Assembly (NCBI GenBank): GCA_944383695.1
Contig: CALWQP010000015.1
Coordinates: 1 to 64,000, forward strand
DNA from: an uncultured Mediterraneibacter sp.
Lineage (GTDB): Bacteria > Bacillota > Clostridia > Lachnospirales > Lachnospiraceae
Length of the DNA: 64,000 bases
Reading direction: 5' to 3'
In this document: in pieces, positions 46,701 to 56,900 of the stretch
How positions within the stretch are numbered: the first letter of the stretch is position 1
Layout of the letters: the number at the start of each line of letters is the position of its first letter
Made by a program: the position numbers and the translations under genes
Notes under the pieces: generated by a model
Told to the model about the DNA's origin: nothing
The model's database searches: none
The model's input: only the letters and a program-made list of their open reading frames with translations

Positions 46701-49245
46701 GCAGACCGGAGCTTTTCTGGTAACCGGGACAACGGCAGAAGGAGATAAGCTTTCCGTAACAGTCAATATGATCGATGAAGTAGCTGCGTTGCTTAATTAC
46801 TCCACCACAGTACCAGTGGGACAGCCTCCGGTACTGCCTGACTCGAGACCGGCTGTCCTTCAAAACGGCGATGTTATCAGTGCGTCCTTCCCGGTGGCAT
46901 GGGACGAACCAGAGGGAAGCTATGAAACCGAGGGCGTGGTAACTGTAAATGGAGTGGCAAATGTGCTTGGCAAGGATATTGAAGTTTCCGCCAGCATTCG
47001 CGTCCAGGAACAGACAGTTACTATCGGAAGCAATGTGGCCGGCAGCGCCCACTTAAGTCAGGACGTACCGCAGGAACAGCAATCTGATACACTTGACGCG
47101 ATCAAGGATGGAAGTCTGGGAATCAGCGATAACATGAGCGGCGGGGCAAACCCAAGTGTGTGGAGCAACTGGGGAAGTAGGACAACTGATCCTGAATCGG
47201 AGATCACATTCAGCTTTGATACACAGCAGAGGATTGGGCAAATTATCGTTTATTTTGCAAGAGATAACTCTTCTATGACGTTCCCATCTGCCGGAACAAC
47301 AGAACTCTACATCTCAGAGACTGGTGATGATGAAAGCTGGGTGAAGCTGGATGCAACGGAAACGATCGCATCAAGTGAAAGCCCGACCAGAGTAAAAGCA
47401 TATACTTATTCATTTGCTCCGACAACAGCTACATATATAAAACTTCGTGTAGTAAATGCAAAGCAAACAGGCAACACGGTTCCATGTACCGGGATCACAG
47501 AGGTTCAGATCAACGAATGGACAGGAACGTACACAACAAATTCAACGGCAGCGCTTACAGCATTAAATGTGAACGGCCTGACTGTCAGTGAAAGCAATCT
47601 GGAAGCAGGGGTTTTCAATACAGAAGCAACGGTGATCGACAGTGTGGACTACGAACCGGCAGACAATGCAGCCGTAACTTACATCCCGCCGTATAATAAT
47701 GTGGCGACATTGATCATCGAGTCAGAAGATCACAGTAAGAGAAATACATTTGTGATCAACCTTGGAGCAGATTTGTCTAATGCCGGAAGTGCGGAAGACG
47801 ACAGCAGAGATTATGACTATACACAGATGGCAGCCCAGGCGGGGAGTCAATATGAGGGCACATCCTCAACAGATGGTACAGCAGACTGGGCAATCGATGG
47901 AAAAATGGGTACATGGTGGCATACAAATTATCCGGGAGCAACCCCACTAGAAAACCGCTGGCTTACATTGACTTTGAATGAGACGCAGACAATCGACGGA
48001 TATCGTTACTATTCCAGAGGCGGTCAAGCCAATGGGCGTGTGGGGCAGTACAAGATCGAAGTGAGTCTGAACGGAACAGAATGGACCACTGTGGCCGAAG
48101 GCGAATGGAGCAATACAGAGGGCTGGAAGCTGGCAGAATTTAGCCCGATACAAGCGCAGCATATCAGATTAACAGGCGTTACGACATATGGAGCAGGCAA
48201 TCAGGCGAATCAGTTCATGACGGCTGCAGAGGTGCGAATAAGACTTGCGGAGAACCTGACAGATATCAGTAAAGCGGCAGTGTCGATTCCCAATAAGGAA
48301 GTGTCTATCGTTGATGGAGACCATCCGGTAATACTGACAGCAGACGAAATCACCGTAACACTTGGTGATGCGGTTCTCAGATATGGTGTGGACTACACGA
48401 TAACGTATGAAAACAACACAAGTACAGGAACCGCAACGGCAACGATTACAGGGCTGGGACAATATGGATATACAGGAAGCGTTAGTGCAGACTTTACCAT
48501 CACATTGAGAGATCCGGCGCTGGAGAGCATTTCCATAAAGGTGCCATGTAGGACGAACTATACAGAAGGCGAAACACTTGACCCTTCGGGACTTGTGCTA
48601 GAATTGACATACGATGACGGAACCATACAAGAAGTCGCATATACAGGAAATGAGACAGCGTTCGACTTCTCTCCGAACTTGAGCACTGTGCTTACGACCG
48701 CACATGAGGGCACAGCAGTTACAGTCACATACGCAGGAATGACGACACAGTTTACGATTCGGGTAAATGATACGGCTACTCCTGACCCGGAACAGCCGGT
48801 GACAAATACGACTGTATCAGCACAGCCTGTAAAAACATCATACACAGCAGGTGAAACATTCGATCCGACAGGGCTCACACTCACGCTGACCTATGCGGAC
48901 GGCACAACAAGAACAGTCGTTTACTCGGCAGCGACCGCAAGTGGATTTACATTCGATCCTCCCCTTGGAACACCGCTGACAGCTTCCGACACATCCATCA
49001 GGGTAACTTACGGAGGCGCATCAGCTACAATAAATATTTCCACGGCGGCAAACACAGGAGGCACAAATCCAGGAACATCCACACCTGTAACACCGACGGA
49101 TCCACCCGCAAATGCAAGTCAGAGCGTAAGTCAGGCTGTGGAAACAGGAGACACGGCAAAGGTAGCGCTGTTAACAGCGTCCGCTATATTTGCCGGTGTT
49201 GCGGCGATCATCACATTTTTGTGGAGAAAGAGACCAACACGCTAA
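43774..49245 (+). CDS. cell-surface GH2 beta-galactosidase, multidomain
   Basis: A protein of about 1823 residues with a signal peptide (KKRKKRNLKRKG, hydrophobic to AFA). Residues 60-640 are a GH2 enzyme: sugar-binding domain (GYLPGGTGWYRKNF), Ig-like domain and TIM barrel, with acid/base glutamate in SLGNEIQEG (about E481) and nucleophile in IYGAETASS (about E569). Next come DUF4982-like and GH2 C-terminal Ig domains (SYQDDNRNAFSGKVLAIVQS), bacterial Ig-like domains, two F5/8 C (CBM32-like) regions (about 1085-1250 and 1350-1495) and two Ig-like repeats (TEGETLDPSGL, TAGETFDPTGL). The end is AVETGD, a membrane helix and RKRPTR. TTG 43759 is an alternative start. It likely releases terminal galactose from mucin or milk glycans. 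First gene of the operon. Confidence 0.9.
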   Translation: MKKRKKRNLKRKGTEVIAAALAAGMLIPSVAFAAGPVVKVASDSSVQMSSDPEVVYVNNYEGTTRSESFNDNWKFYLGDASGADAPEFDDSGWRQVNLPHDYSIEQQYSQSMEAESGYLPGGTGWYRKNFTLDESAAGKQIRIDFGGVYMNSTVWINGIQVGTHPYGYTPFSFDITEHVKIGEENVITVKVDHQTPSSRWYSGSGIYRSVDLTITNPVHVDLYGTKIETPDLETEQGSAVTTNITTTVANDSEQNQSVTLRHTVFNKGGDAETNIGMFESTSVDVTAGSTEVIEASGTVTSPTLWSTKNPALYTVRTEVIVDGQIVDTYDTDYGFRYFEFDADTGFSLNGENMKLKGVCMHHDQGALGAEAWERAMERQVEILKEMGCNSIRVTHNPASDEFIEICNEQGILVIDETFDGWMYPKNGNSNDYSVWFNRTIGSENQIIGAQENMTWAQFDLTATVKRGWNAPSIIMWSLGNEIQEGTAYELNETYRSKQAELIAWTTALDDTRPVTRGDNRIKGNTSGMTVTMMDELSDAGGTAGMNYNNGSQYDIQHVRHPDWYIYGAETASSVNSRGVYDKLGNGNQQAPSDQKLTSYDNSRVGWGALASSAWYDVIQRDFVAGEYVWTGFDYIGEPTPWNGTGSGKQGTWPSPKNSYFGIIDTAGFPKDSYYFYQSQWNDEVRTLHILPAWNENVVAKDNSGQVPVVVYTDADKVELYFTSADTGERRLIGEKEFTEIRSNDGNYTYKFYEGEDANTEAHKNLYFTWNVTYEAGTIEAVAYDKTENGYTKIADTEGRSYVTTTGDEKKLSASADRSEISADGADLTYITVDVTDENGNTVPDAVNNVKFEVEGEGKLVGVDNGRQDDHQSYQDDNRNAFSGKVLAIVQSTKNAGRIKVTASAEGLEPSTVEIRTTPVSDESGRVTLNYYELSRFYYVKTGNMPQLPAIVKAAYSDGTTKDVGVTWESIPEELTMQTGAFLVTGTTAEGDKLSVTVNMIDEVAALLNYSTTVPVGQPPVLPDSRPAVLQNGDVISASFPVAWDEPEGSYETEGVVTVNGVANVLGKDIEVSASIRVQEQTVTIGSNVAGSAHLSQDVPQEQQSDTLDAIKDGSLGISDNMSGGANPSVWSNWGSRTTDPESEITFSFDTQQRIGQIIVYFARDNSSMTFPSAGTTELYISETGDDESWVKLDATETIASSESPTRVKAYTYSFAPTTATYIKLRVVNAKQTGNTVPCTGITEVQINEWTGTYTTNSTAALTALNVNGLTVSESNLEAGVFNTEATVIDSVDYEPADNAAVTYIPPYNNVATLIIESEDHSKRNTFVINLGADLSNAGSAEDDSRDYDYTQMAAQAGSQYEGTSSTDGTADWAIDGKMGTWWHTNYPGATPLENRWLTLTLNETQTIDGYRYYSRGGQANGRVGQYKIEVSLNGTEWTTVAEGEWSNTEGWKLAEFSPIQAQHIRLTGVTTYGAGNQANQFMTAAEVRIRLAENLTDISKAAVSIPNKEVSIVDGDHPVILTADEITVTLGDAVLRYGVDYTITYENNTSTGTATATITGLGQYGYTGSVSADFTITLRDPALESISIKVPCRTNYTEGETLDPSGLVLELTYDDGTIQEVAYTGNETAFDFSPNLSTVLTTAHEGTAVTVTYAGMTTQFTIRVNDTATPDPEQPVTNTTVSAQPVKTSYTAGETFDPTGLTLTLTYADGTTRTVVYSAATASGFTFDPPLGTPLTASDTSIRVTYGGASATINISTAANTGGTNPGTSTPVTPTDPPANASQSVSQAVETGDTAKVALLTASAIFAGVAAIITFLWRKRPTR

Positions 49246-49253
49246 TATCATGG

Positions 49254-49283
49254 AGCAGGACAGAGGAAATCTTCTGTCCTGCT
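49254..49283 (+). other. intercistronic hairpin between the GH2 and GH29 genes
   Basis: A perfect 11-bp stem (AGCAGGACAGA / TCTGTCCTGCT) with an 8-nt loop 9 bp after the GH2 stop, without a T-run. It may stabilise mRNA ends or partly attenuate transcription into the fucosidase gene. Confidence 0.5.
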
Positions 49284-49340
49284 GATGTACAAAAAGCACA
49301 CAGGGAAAGAGATTTGAGATGAGAAAGGAGAAATATTGGA

Positions 49341-52300
49341 ATGAGAAAAAAGGCAAAAGGGCTCGCATTGCTTATGGCCGGGGCTGTCATCATTCCGTCC
49401 TTTGCTGGGACTGGGGCGCAGGTCTATGCAGCGGATGAAATATGGATCAGTGATGAAGCGCTGAGTGATAATAACACAGAAGCTCCAGCACCGGATAAAG
49501 TCGTGCCAAACAAGAATCAGTTCGACTATCAGAAAGAAGAGCTTGCGGCATTTGTCCACTTTGGTCCCAATACCTTTAACAATATTGAGTGGGGCGAGAA
49601 TTATGGGGACAGAGCGCCGGATGATATTTTCACACTGGAGAAGGACTTTGATGAAAACACTCTTGTAAAAGCGCTGCATGATGCAGGGTTTAAGAAAGTA
49701 ATTGTCACGGCAAAACATCATGACGGTTTCTGCATCTGGGACAGTGAGTATACAGAGTATGATGTTGCTGCCACCAGCTATCAGAACGCAGAAGGACAGA
49801 AGGATATTCTCGCCGAGATCTCTGCGGCATGTACAGAATATGGTCTGGAGATGGGGCTTTACCTGTCCCCATGGGATATCCATGATGAAAGTTACGGATA
49901 TTATGACGAAGCTGGAAACAGCCTGCTAAAATCAAATGGACAGCCGCTTGACGGTCTGACATGGGATGACGTAGAAGAAAGAGATGTGCATGATTATAAT
50001 GATTATTACAATAATCAGCTTGAGGAAATACTTGGAAACCCCAAATATGGGAATAATGGACACTTTGTGGAAGTGTGGATGGATGGTGCGAAAGGCAGCG
50101 GTGCCAGCGCACAGAATTATGACTTTGAGAGATGGTTCAACACGATCCAGAAGCATGAAGGTGTGGAAGCGGGATATCCTGCAGACTGTATGCTGTTTGG
50201 CGCTGAGGCATATACGACTGTGCGCTGGATCGGAAATGAGGACGGCATAGCAGGAAAAAATACATGGTCAAAATCCACTGTTAACTATGCGAATAACACC
50301 ATAAACAGCAATCAAATTACCGAAAATGGGAAACGCGTAACAGTGGGATTTGAAGAAGGAAACCAGTGGACAGTTCCTGAAGCAGATGCGCGCATCACAT
50401 CCGGATGGTTCTGGGGAAACTCCAAAAAGACACCAAAGACCATAGAAGCGCTCGGGAATATGTATTTTAATTCCGTGGGGCACAACTCGCCGCTCCTTCT
50501 CAATGTACCGCCAAATAATCAGGGAACGGTGGACGAAGAAATTCTTAAGAGGGTAGAAGAGTTCGGACAGAACATTGAGGATACATTCCGGACTAATATG
50601 GCAGCAGACACTGGTTCCTCTGTGCAGGCGTCCAACGTGAGGGGCAGTGACCTTACATATGCTCCCGGGACAACAGTGGATGGGAACGATCTGACATATT
50701 GGAGCACAGAGGATGAAACGAACAGAGGAAGTCTTTTGATCGACCTTGGAAGGACTCGGCTGTTTGATGTTGTCTCCATTGAGGAAGCGATTCAGCATGG
50801 TCAAAGGATCAATGAATATACTGTGGAGTACAGAAACGGAAATTCCGGGGCATGGCAGACACTGGATACCGGCGAAACGATTGGTGCCAAAAGACTGATC
50901 CGCACAGGCGCTGTTAGGGCTTCACAGATTAAAATAACAGTTTCCACACCGGAAGGAAAAGTTCCGATGATCAGTGAGATCGGCGTTTATAAAGCCAGTG
51001 AGGGGTTTGAACTCTCTGGCGGGGTTCCGGTCGATCTGGAGCTAATCGACAACACGGATAAAGCAACTACGGACGGCTCTTATTTTTCCTACACGGATGG
51101 AACGTGGAAACAGCAGACAGGGATCGAATATATTAACAATACAAATATGTGGGCAAATCCGAGTGCAGAGTTTACCGTGCATTTTACGGGAACGCAGATA
51201 TATCTGCTCGGAACAAAGGATCCCAACCATGGAACTGCCCGGATTTATATCGACGACACCCCGGTTGGGACCATTGACACTCATGCAGACACACGTTCCC
51301 TCGGGCAGGTAATCTTTGCGTCGGACACGCTTTCTGACAGTGCCCATACTTTGCGGTTGGTCGTTGAGAATAAAGCCATCGGAGTGGAAGCAGCGGCAGT
51401 TTTAAATAATGGCGGCGCAGGCATGTTTGAGATTGAACAGTCGTCTTACACGATGAATGAAGAATCTAATATGCAGATTACGGTCAACCGTGTGGGAGGA
51501 AGCGCCGGGGAAGTTAGCGTTCTCGTGAGTAACGAACCGGGGAGCGCTGTCCAGGGAGACATGGATCCTGATCAGCAGACAAGGATTACTTTTGCCGCGG
51601 GAGAGACGACAAAAACAGCTACGATCAGTACCCAGAGAAATACGAACATAACGGGAGACCTGTATTTTACCGTCACACTGACAGATCCCACAGGGGGCGC
51701 AGTGCTCGGCTTTAACGATAATGCAAGAGTTACGATCATTGACACAGAGTCCAGTACTGCGGAAGCGTTAAACAGCCTGATAGAAGATGCGGAATCCCGG
51801 AAGCCGGACTGGTATGTCAGTGGCTGGCAAGCGGCCATGTCTGCGCTGGCAGCCGGAAAAGCTGTTGCGGGAGATGAAAACGCCACACTGGAGCAGATCA
51901 CACAGGCGACTGCAAATCTCAGAGATGCTCTTGAAAGCCTTACGGCAAGAGAGAGATACACGGAAGAAGACCCGTTTGTATTCCCGTGGAGGAACGGAAG
52001 CTCAGCTGTGCTGGAAGCAGAGTTTGCCTCAGTCCTTGAGGATGACCCGAGCAACAATGGCAGGGGACCGTGGCCACTTGGCGTTTCAAGCGGAGACTGG
52101 GCGAGCAATGGGAAGTATATCAATGCGCTGAACAATGGCGATGTTATCAAATATTATTATACAGCCGAAAAAGCGGGTACCTACAACGTAACAGTTTATT
52201 ACAGGAGCGGCTCAAATAACAACGCCCTTTCGTGGAGCAGTGAGCCGGGAGGAAATATCACGGCAAACACCCAGTCTGCGGGAGCGGCAAACACAAATTC

Positions 52301-53993
52301 AACACACAGCAGAACGTTTATAATGGAAGTAAACGAGACCGGACCCGGAATGCTGGTGTTTACCGCTCCATCTGGAAATTCACCGCAGATCGACTACTTT
52401 GAGATCACTCCTGCTGACATAAGCCTTGCAGAGTATACAGCAAGCGCAAGTGCCGGAGCGGGCGGGGCAATTAGCAATCCGGGAGATACAATTCTCTCAG
52501 AAGGGGATAGCATAACCTACGAGATTACGCCGGAAGACGGATACGAAATCGTAGACGTGAAAGTAAACGGTGTGTCTGTGGGACCGCAGACCAGCTACAC
52601 GATATCCGACATCAGCAATAATGTCACGATAGAAGCAACCTTCTTATTAAAAAATTATACACAGGCAAACCGATTCCCGTTTCCTACCGGAACGGAAGCG
52701 GTTACACTGGAAGCAGAGCACTTTATTTTGAACAATACCGGCGCAGCGGATGAGAGATGGAAACTCGAGGTCGCAGAAGGGACATGGGCAAGCGGAGGAA
52801 AGTTTGTAAATTCTTTAAATACCGGTGATACGATCAGCCTTCCCTTTACTGCTCAGGCGGGTATCTATGAAGTGACCGTCACATATAGAAGCGGCTCAAA
52901 CAACAATTTTCTCTCGTGGAACAGCGACCCGGAGGATATGATCACTGCGGGAACTGCACAGGCAGGACATGACAGCGCTTCCCAGACAAGGACGTCGACA
53001 TTCAATGTGACAGTTACGGAAACCGGGAACGGTATGTGGATATTTACAGGACCTTCGGGCAACTCACCTCAGCTTGACAAGTTTGAGATCCGCTTAGTTG
53101 AGCAGACCGGTCCCACTGTGGATAAGAGCGCTCTGGAGCAGCTGATCAGAGAAGCAGAAGCTCTGGAAGGGATGGCGGATACACATACTCCGGAATCACT
53201 GGAAGTCCTGCGGACAGCTATAGCAGCGGCACAGTCAGTGTTTGAGGACCCGGGCGCAACAGAAACTCAGGTTACAGAGCAGATTGCAGCGCTTCAGACA
53301 GCCATTGACAGCCTGGAGCCAATCGAAACTCCGACCGATACATTTACCATTACGGTCACAGCCAATGCAGGCGGTACAGTGGCCCCCTCCGGCATAGTCA
53401 GCATACAGAGCGGGGGAAGTCAGATAATCACCATCACACCTGATTCAGGATATGCTGTGAGCGATGTTCTTGTAAACGGAGCAAGCATAGGGGCTGTTAC
53501 AGAGTACTTGTTTGAGAACGTGACGGGCAACTGCACGATCGCAGTCACATTTACGGAGGAAACCGTAACTCCGACTCCGGAGACAACGGACAAAACACGG
53601 CTGGGGATAACACTGTCCGAGGCAAATATAGTCCTTACACAGGGCGGGCGGTATACATCACAGTCATTGGCGGCATATCAGGCGGCAGTGAACGCTGCTG
53701 CGGCAGTGTATGCGAATCCCGGTGCGACTCAGGCTGAGATTGATGCCGCGACCCAGTCAGTGCTGGCCGCAAGAAATCTTCTTTTGCCCACAGCGAGCAC
53801 GTCCCAGACAGGCACCGGAAATGCCGGACACTCCGGGACAACATCAGGAGACAAGACGGACAGTGCAAACAGCGCGGTCCCCACAGGCGATTCATCTGGT
53901 ATTATGATCTGGGTTTCTATACTGGTAGCAGCATTTGGCGCATCTGGAGCAGTGCTGATCATCAGAAAGAATAAAAATAAAGCGGGGGATTGA
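49341..53993 (+). CDS. cell-surface GH29 alpha-L-fucosidase, multidomain
   Basis: 1550 residues. Signal peptide 1-31; GH29 barrel at about 45-410 with KKVIVTAKHHDGFCIWDS and the nucleophile in VEVWMDG (D248). An F5/8 C module follows at about 420-555 (YWSTEDETNRGSLLIDLG), then a beta-domain (575-690) and a Calx-beta-like domain (695-800). The rest alternates FIVAR helical modules (about 805-870, 1260-1325, 1416-1480), two CBM-like modules sharing YRSGSNNN and FTxPSGNSPQxDxFEI (about 888-1030 and 1119-1250), and two InlB-type repeats (about 1031-1105, 1333-1408). The end is AVPTGD, membrane helix, RKNKNKAGD. It removes fucose from host-type glycans at the cell surface. It ends next to the GH20 gene start. 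Confidence 0.93.
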   Translation: MRKKAKGLALLMAGAVIIPSFAGTGAQVYAADEIWISDEALSDNNTEAPAPDKVVPNKNQFDYQKEELAAFVHFGPNTFNNIEWGENYGDRAPDDIFTLEKDFDENTLVKALHDAGFKKVIVTAKHHDGFCIWDSEYTEYDVAATSYQNAEGQKDILAEISAACTEYGLEMGLYLSPWDIHDESYGYYDEAGNSLLKSNGQPLDGLTWDDVEERDVHDYNDYYNNQLEEILGNPKYGNNGHFVEVWMDGAKGSGASAQNYDFERWFNTIQKHEGVEAGYPADCMLFGAEAYTTVRWIGNEDGIAGKNTWSKSTVNYANNTINSNQITENGKRVTVGFEEGNQWTVPEADARITSGWFWGNSKKTPKTIEALGNMYFNSVGHNSPLLLNVPPNNQGTVDEEILKRVEEFGQNIEDTFRTNMAADTGSSVQASNVRGSDLTYAPGTTVDGNDLTYWSTEDETNRGSLLIDLGRTRLFDVVSIEEAIQHGQRINEYTVEYRNGNSGAWQTLDTGETIGAKRLIRTGAVRASQIKITVSTPEGKVPMISEIGVYKASEGFELSGGVPVDLELIDNTDKATTDGSYFSYTDGTWKQQTGIEYINNTNMWANPSAEFTVHFTGTQIYLLGTKDPNHGTARIYIDDTPVGTIDTHADTRSLGQVIFASDTLSDSAHTLRLVVENKAIGVEAAAVLNNGGAGMFEIEQSSYTMNEESNMQITVNRVGGSAGEVSVLVSNEPGSAVQGDMDPDQQTRITFAAGETTKTATISTQRNTNITGDLYFTVTLTDPTGGAVLGFNDNARVTIIDTESSTAEALNSLIEDAESRKPDWYVSGWQAAMSALAAGKAVAGDENATLEQITQATANLRDALESLTARERYTEEDPFVFPWRNGSSAVLEAEFASVLEDDPSNNGRGPWPLGVSSGDWASNGKYINALNNGDVIKYYYTAEKAGTYNVTVYYRSGSNNNALSWSSEPGGNITANTQSAGAANTNSTHSRTFIMEVNETGPGMLVFTAPSGNSPQIDYFEITPADISLAEYTASASAGAGGAISNPGDTILSEGDSITYEITPEDGYEIVDVKVNGVSVGPQTSYTISDISNNVTIEATFLLKNYTQANRFPFPTGTEAVTLEAEHFILNNTGAADERWKLEVAEGTWASGGKFVNSLNTGDTISLPFTAQAGIYEVTVTYRSGSNNNFLSWNSDPEDMITAGTAQAGHDSASQTRTSTFNVTVTETGNGMWIFTGPSGNSPQLDKFEIRLVEQTGPTVDKSALEQLIREAEALEGMADTHTPESLEVLRTAIAAAQSVFEDPGATETQVTEQIAALQTAIDSLEPIETPTDTFTITVTANAGGTVAPSGIVSIQSGGSQIITITPDSGYAVSDVLVNGASIGAVTEYLFENVTGNCTIAVTFTEETVTPTPETTDKTRLGITLSEANIVLTQGGRYTSQSLAAYQAAVNAAAAVYANPGATQAEIDAATQSVLAARNLLLPTASTSQTGTGNAGHSGTTSGDKTDSANSAVPTGDSSGIMIWVSILVAAFGASGAVLIIRKNKNKAGD

Positions 53994-53995
53994 AA

Positions 53996-56900
53996 ATGAG
54001 AGAACAAGGAAAGAGGCTGCGGCGTATAGGCGCATGGGCGCTTGTAGCCGCCATGATAATCGGTATCGCACTGCCGACATCACCGTCAAAGGTGGAGGCG
54101 GCACAACCCGAGAATCTGGCGATCGGTGCAACGGCCAGAGCCAGCGAAGCAGAGACAGCAGATTATACTGCGGACAAAGCAATCGATGGGATCGTCAACA
54201 GGGAGGAGCAAAAACCTCAGTCCCGCTGGGCAACAAATACACACAGCGACAGCGCAGCACAGTGGCTGGAGGTGGATCTTGGCTCAGTAAAAACGTTCCA
54301 GTCCTTTGTGATCGCATGGGAGCGCACCAATATCACAAGCTATAAGATCCAGATTTCTGCGACAGGCGGAAGCGGAGCAGCAGACTGGAAAGACATTTAT
54401 GAAAAAGAGGGAAGCGGACAGATTTCAGATATCAATGAGAACATCCACCTTGCAGAACCGGTGGAGGCGCGGTATGTGCGCCTCTATGTGGACGGATATG
54501 ATCTGAATCCCGGGAACTGGCAGTCGGTGTCTGTTTATGAGTTCCAGATTTATGAGGATGAAATCCCATTCGATCTGGTTCCTAGCGAGAACTATTGTCT
54601 GGAAGGAACGGCAGAAGCCAGCGACTTTGAGGAAACTTCAGGCAACCCGGGAAGCCAGAACGCCGCCAAAGCCATTGACGGCGATATGACCACCCGCTGG
54701 GCAACAAATAATTCTGGGAATGGGACGACAGCACGCACGCTGACAGTCACTCTGCCCGCGTCACAGCGCGTCCAGTATTTCAAGATCAACTGGGAAAAGA
54801 CAAACATCATCAACTATACCATAGATGTAAGCTCCAGTGACAGCGGAGACTTTCACACAGTCTATACAAACAGCCGGCAGATCACAGACACACAGCAGGT
54901 AATCTCCCTGGAAGCTCCTGTGTGGGCAAAGAAGCTCCGGCTGAACGTGACCGGATATAACGAGGCAGTGTCAAGCTGGTGGAATGTATCTGTCAAGGAA
55001 TTTGAGGCATATGCCACAGATCCCGGTTCTATATCTGCGGACTCCACAGTACAGGAGGTGGCAGATCTTCTGAGCGCTCCGGTCGCAAATGATGAGGGGA
55101 CCGCGCTTGTAATCCCGGAGACACCGGATGGATTTACCGTAGAATTTCTTGCGGATTATGAACAGATCGTGGGAAAGGACGGCGGTATCTACAAACCGCT
55201 GACACAGACGACGGTCAAGGGCATCTATAAAGTGACAAAGGACGGCGAATCAGCGGAAGGCACTGCGGAGCACACGGTTACCATACCGGGACAGCACAGT
55301 GATCCCGGGACAAACGAGAAACCAACCGTAATCCCCGAACTTGCCGAGTGGTACGGCGGAACAGAAGTAGGAAACTTTACTGTGGGAGGTAGGATTCTTG
55401 TATCCGCCTCTGCATCAGATTTCCTGACCGCGGCTCAGGCTCTGAAAGAGGATTATGCGGCAGAGCTGGGCACGGAGATGACAGTGGAGACCGGAGATGA
55501 CCCGCAGACCGGCGACATTTACTTTGTAACAGAGAGCGCAAGCGGTCTCGGGGAAGAAGGCTACATCATGGATATTGGCGATCATGTGACCGTGAAGGCG
55601 GAGGCGCAGACCGGTGCTTACTGGGCGACACGCTCCATACTCCAGATCGCAGAATTAAATAATGGCACAATGCCAAAAGGCACTGCCAGGGATTATCCCA
55701 AATACGAAGTGCGCGGCTTCATGCTTGATGTAGCGCGTAAACCGATCTCCATGGAAACACTGGAGAACATTGTGAAGGAGATGGCATATTACAAGATGAA
55801 CGAGTTCCATGTTCATCTCAATGATAACCTGATCTTCTATGAGGATTATGCGTCAGCCGCTACTGCAAGAGATCTGGCATACACAGGGTTCCGCCTGGAG
55901 TCGGACATTGTGGAGGGAGGAAACGAAGGGCTTAACAAGGCAGACCTGACAAACAAAGATTTATATTATACAAAGGAGGAGTTCCGCTCCTTTATCTTGG
56001 AATGCCGGAGCATGGGCGTGAACATCACACCCGAGTTTGACACTCCGGGACATTCCGGGGCTTTTACAAAGGTGCGCCCGGATCTGATGCTGCAAAATGT
56101 CATTTCAGGCGCGGCAAACAGAGCGGGAGAGCAGTTTGACCTCTCCACAGAGAAATACGATGGCAGCCTTGCTTTTGTAAAAAGCCTGTGGGATGAATAC
56201 CTGACAGAGGATATGTTTGATCAGACCATGACAGTTCATATTGGAACAGACGAGTATTACGGAGATAAGAACCGTTTTAGGATATTCTCTGACGACCTCA
56301 TTGAATATGTGCAGAGCAAAGGCTATACAGTGCGCCTGTGGGGAAGCCTTTCTCAGATGCCGGGAGATGCCCCTGTTCGTAGTGAGGGCGTGCAGATGAA
56401 TGTGTGGAATACGACATGGGCGATCCCCCAGGATATGTACAGGGCAGGATTTGAACTTATCAATACGATCGATGGAAGCCTGTACATGGTACCATCGGCA
56501 GGTTACTACTATGACTATCTGAACACCCAGAGTTTATATAATAACTGGACACCGAACAACTTCGGCGGAACAGTGATCCCGGCAGGTTCTGAGCAGATGC
56601 TCGGAAGTACCTACGCCATCTGGAATGACAGTGTTGACACAAGAGCAAACGGAATCTCAGAGATCGATATCTACGACCGTTTTGCAGATGCTGTTCCTAC
56701 CATGGCAAGCAAGAACTGGGGAGAGGGTGCGGATCTGTCCTATGCGGACATGCGGTCAGTTACCAGCCAGTTGGGCGATGCGGCCAACAGCAATCCGTAT
56801 CACAAAGCAGAGGCGGATGCGGACGGCAAGTATTTATCTTATGAGTTTGACGATGCCACAGATTCTTCCGGCAGCGGAAGGGACCTGAAGACCCCTGTTA

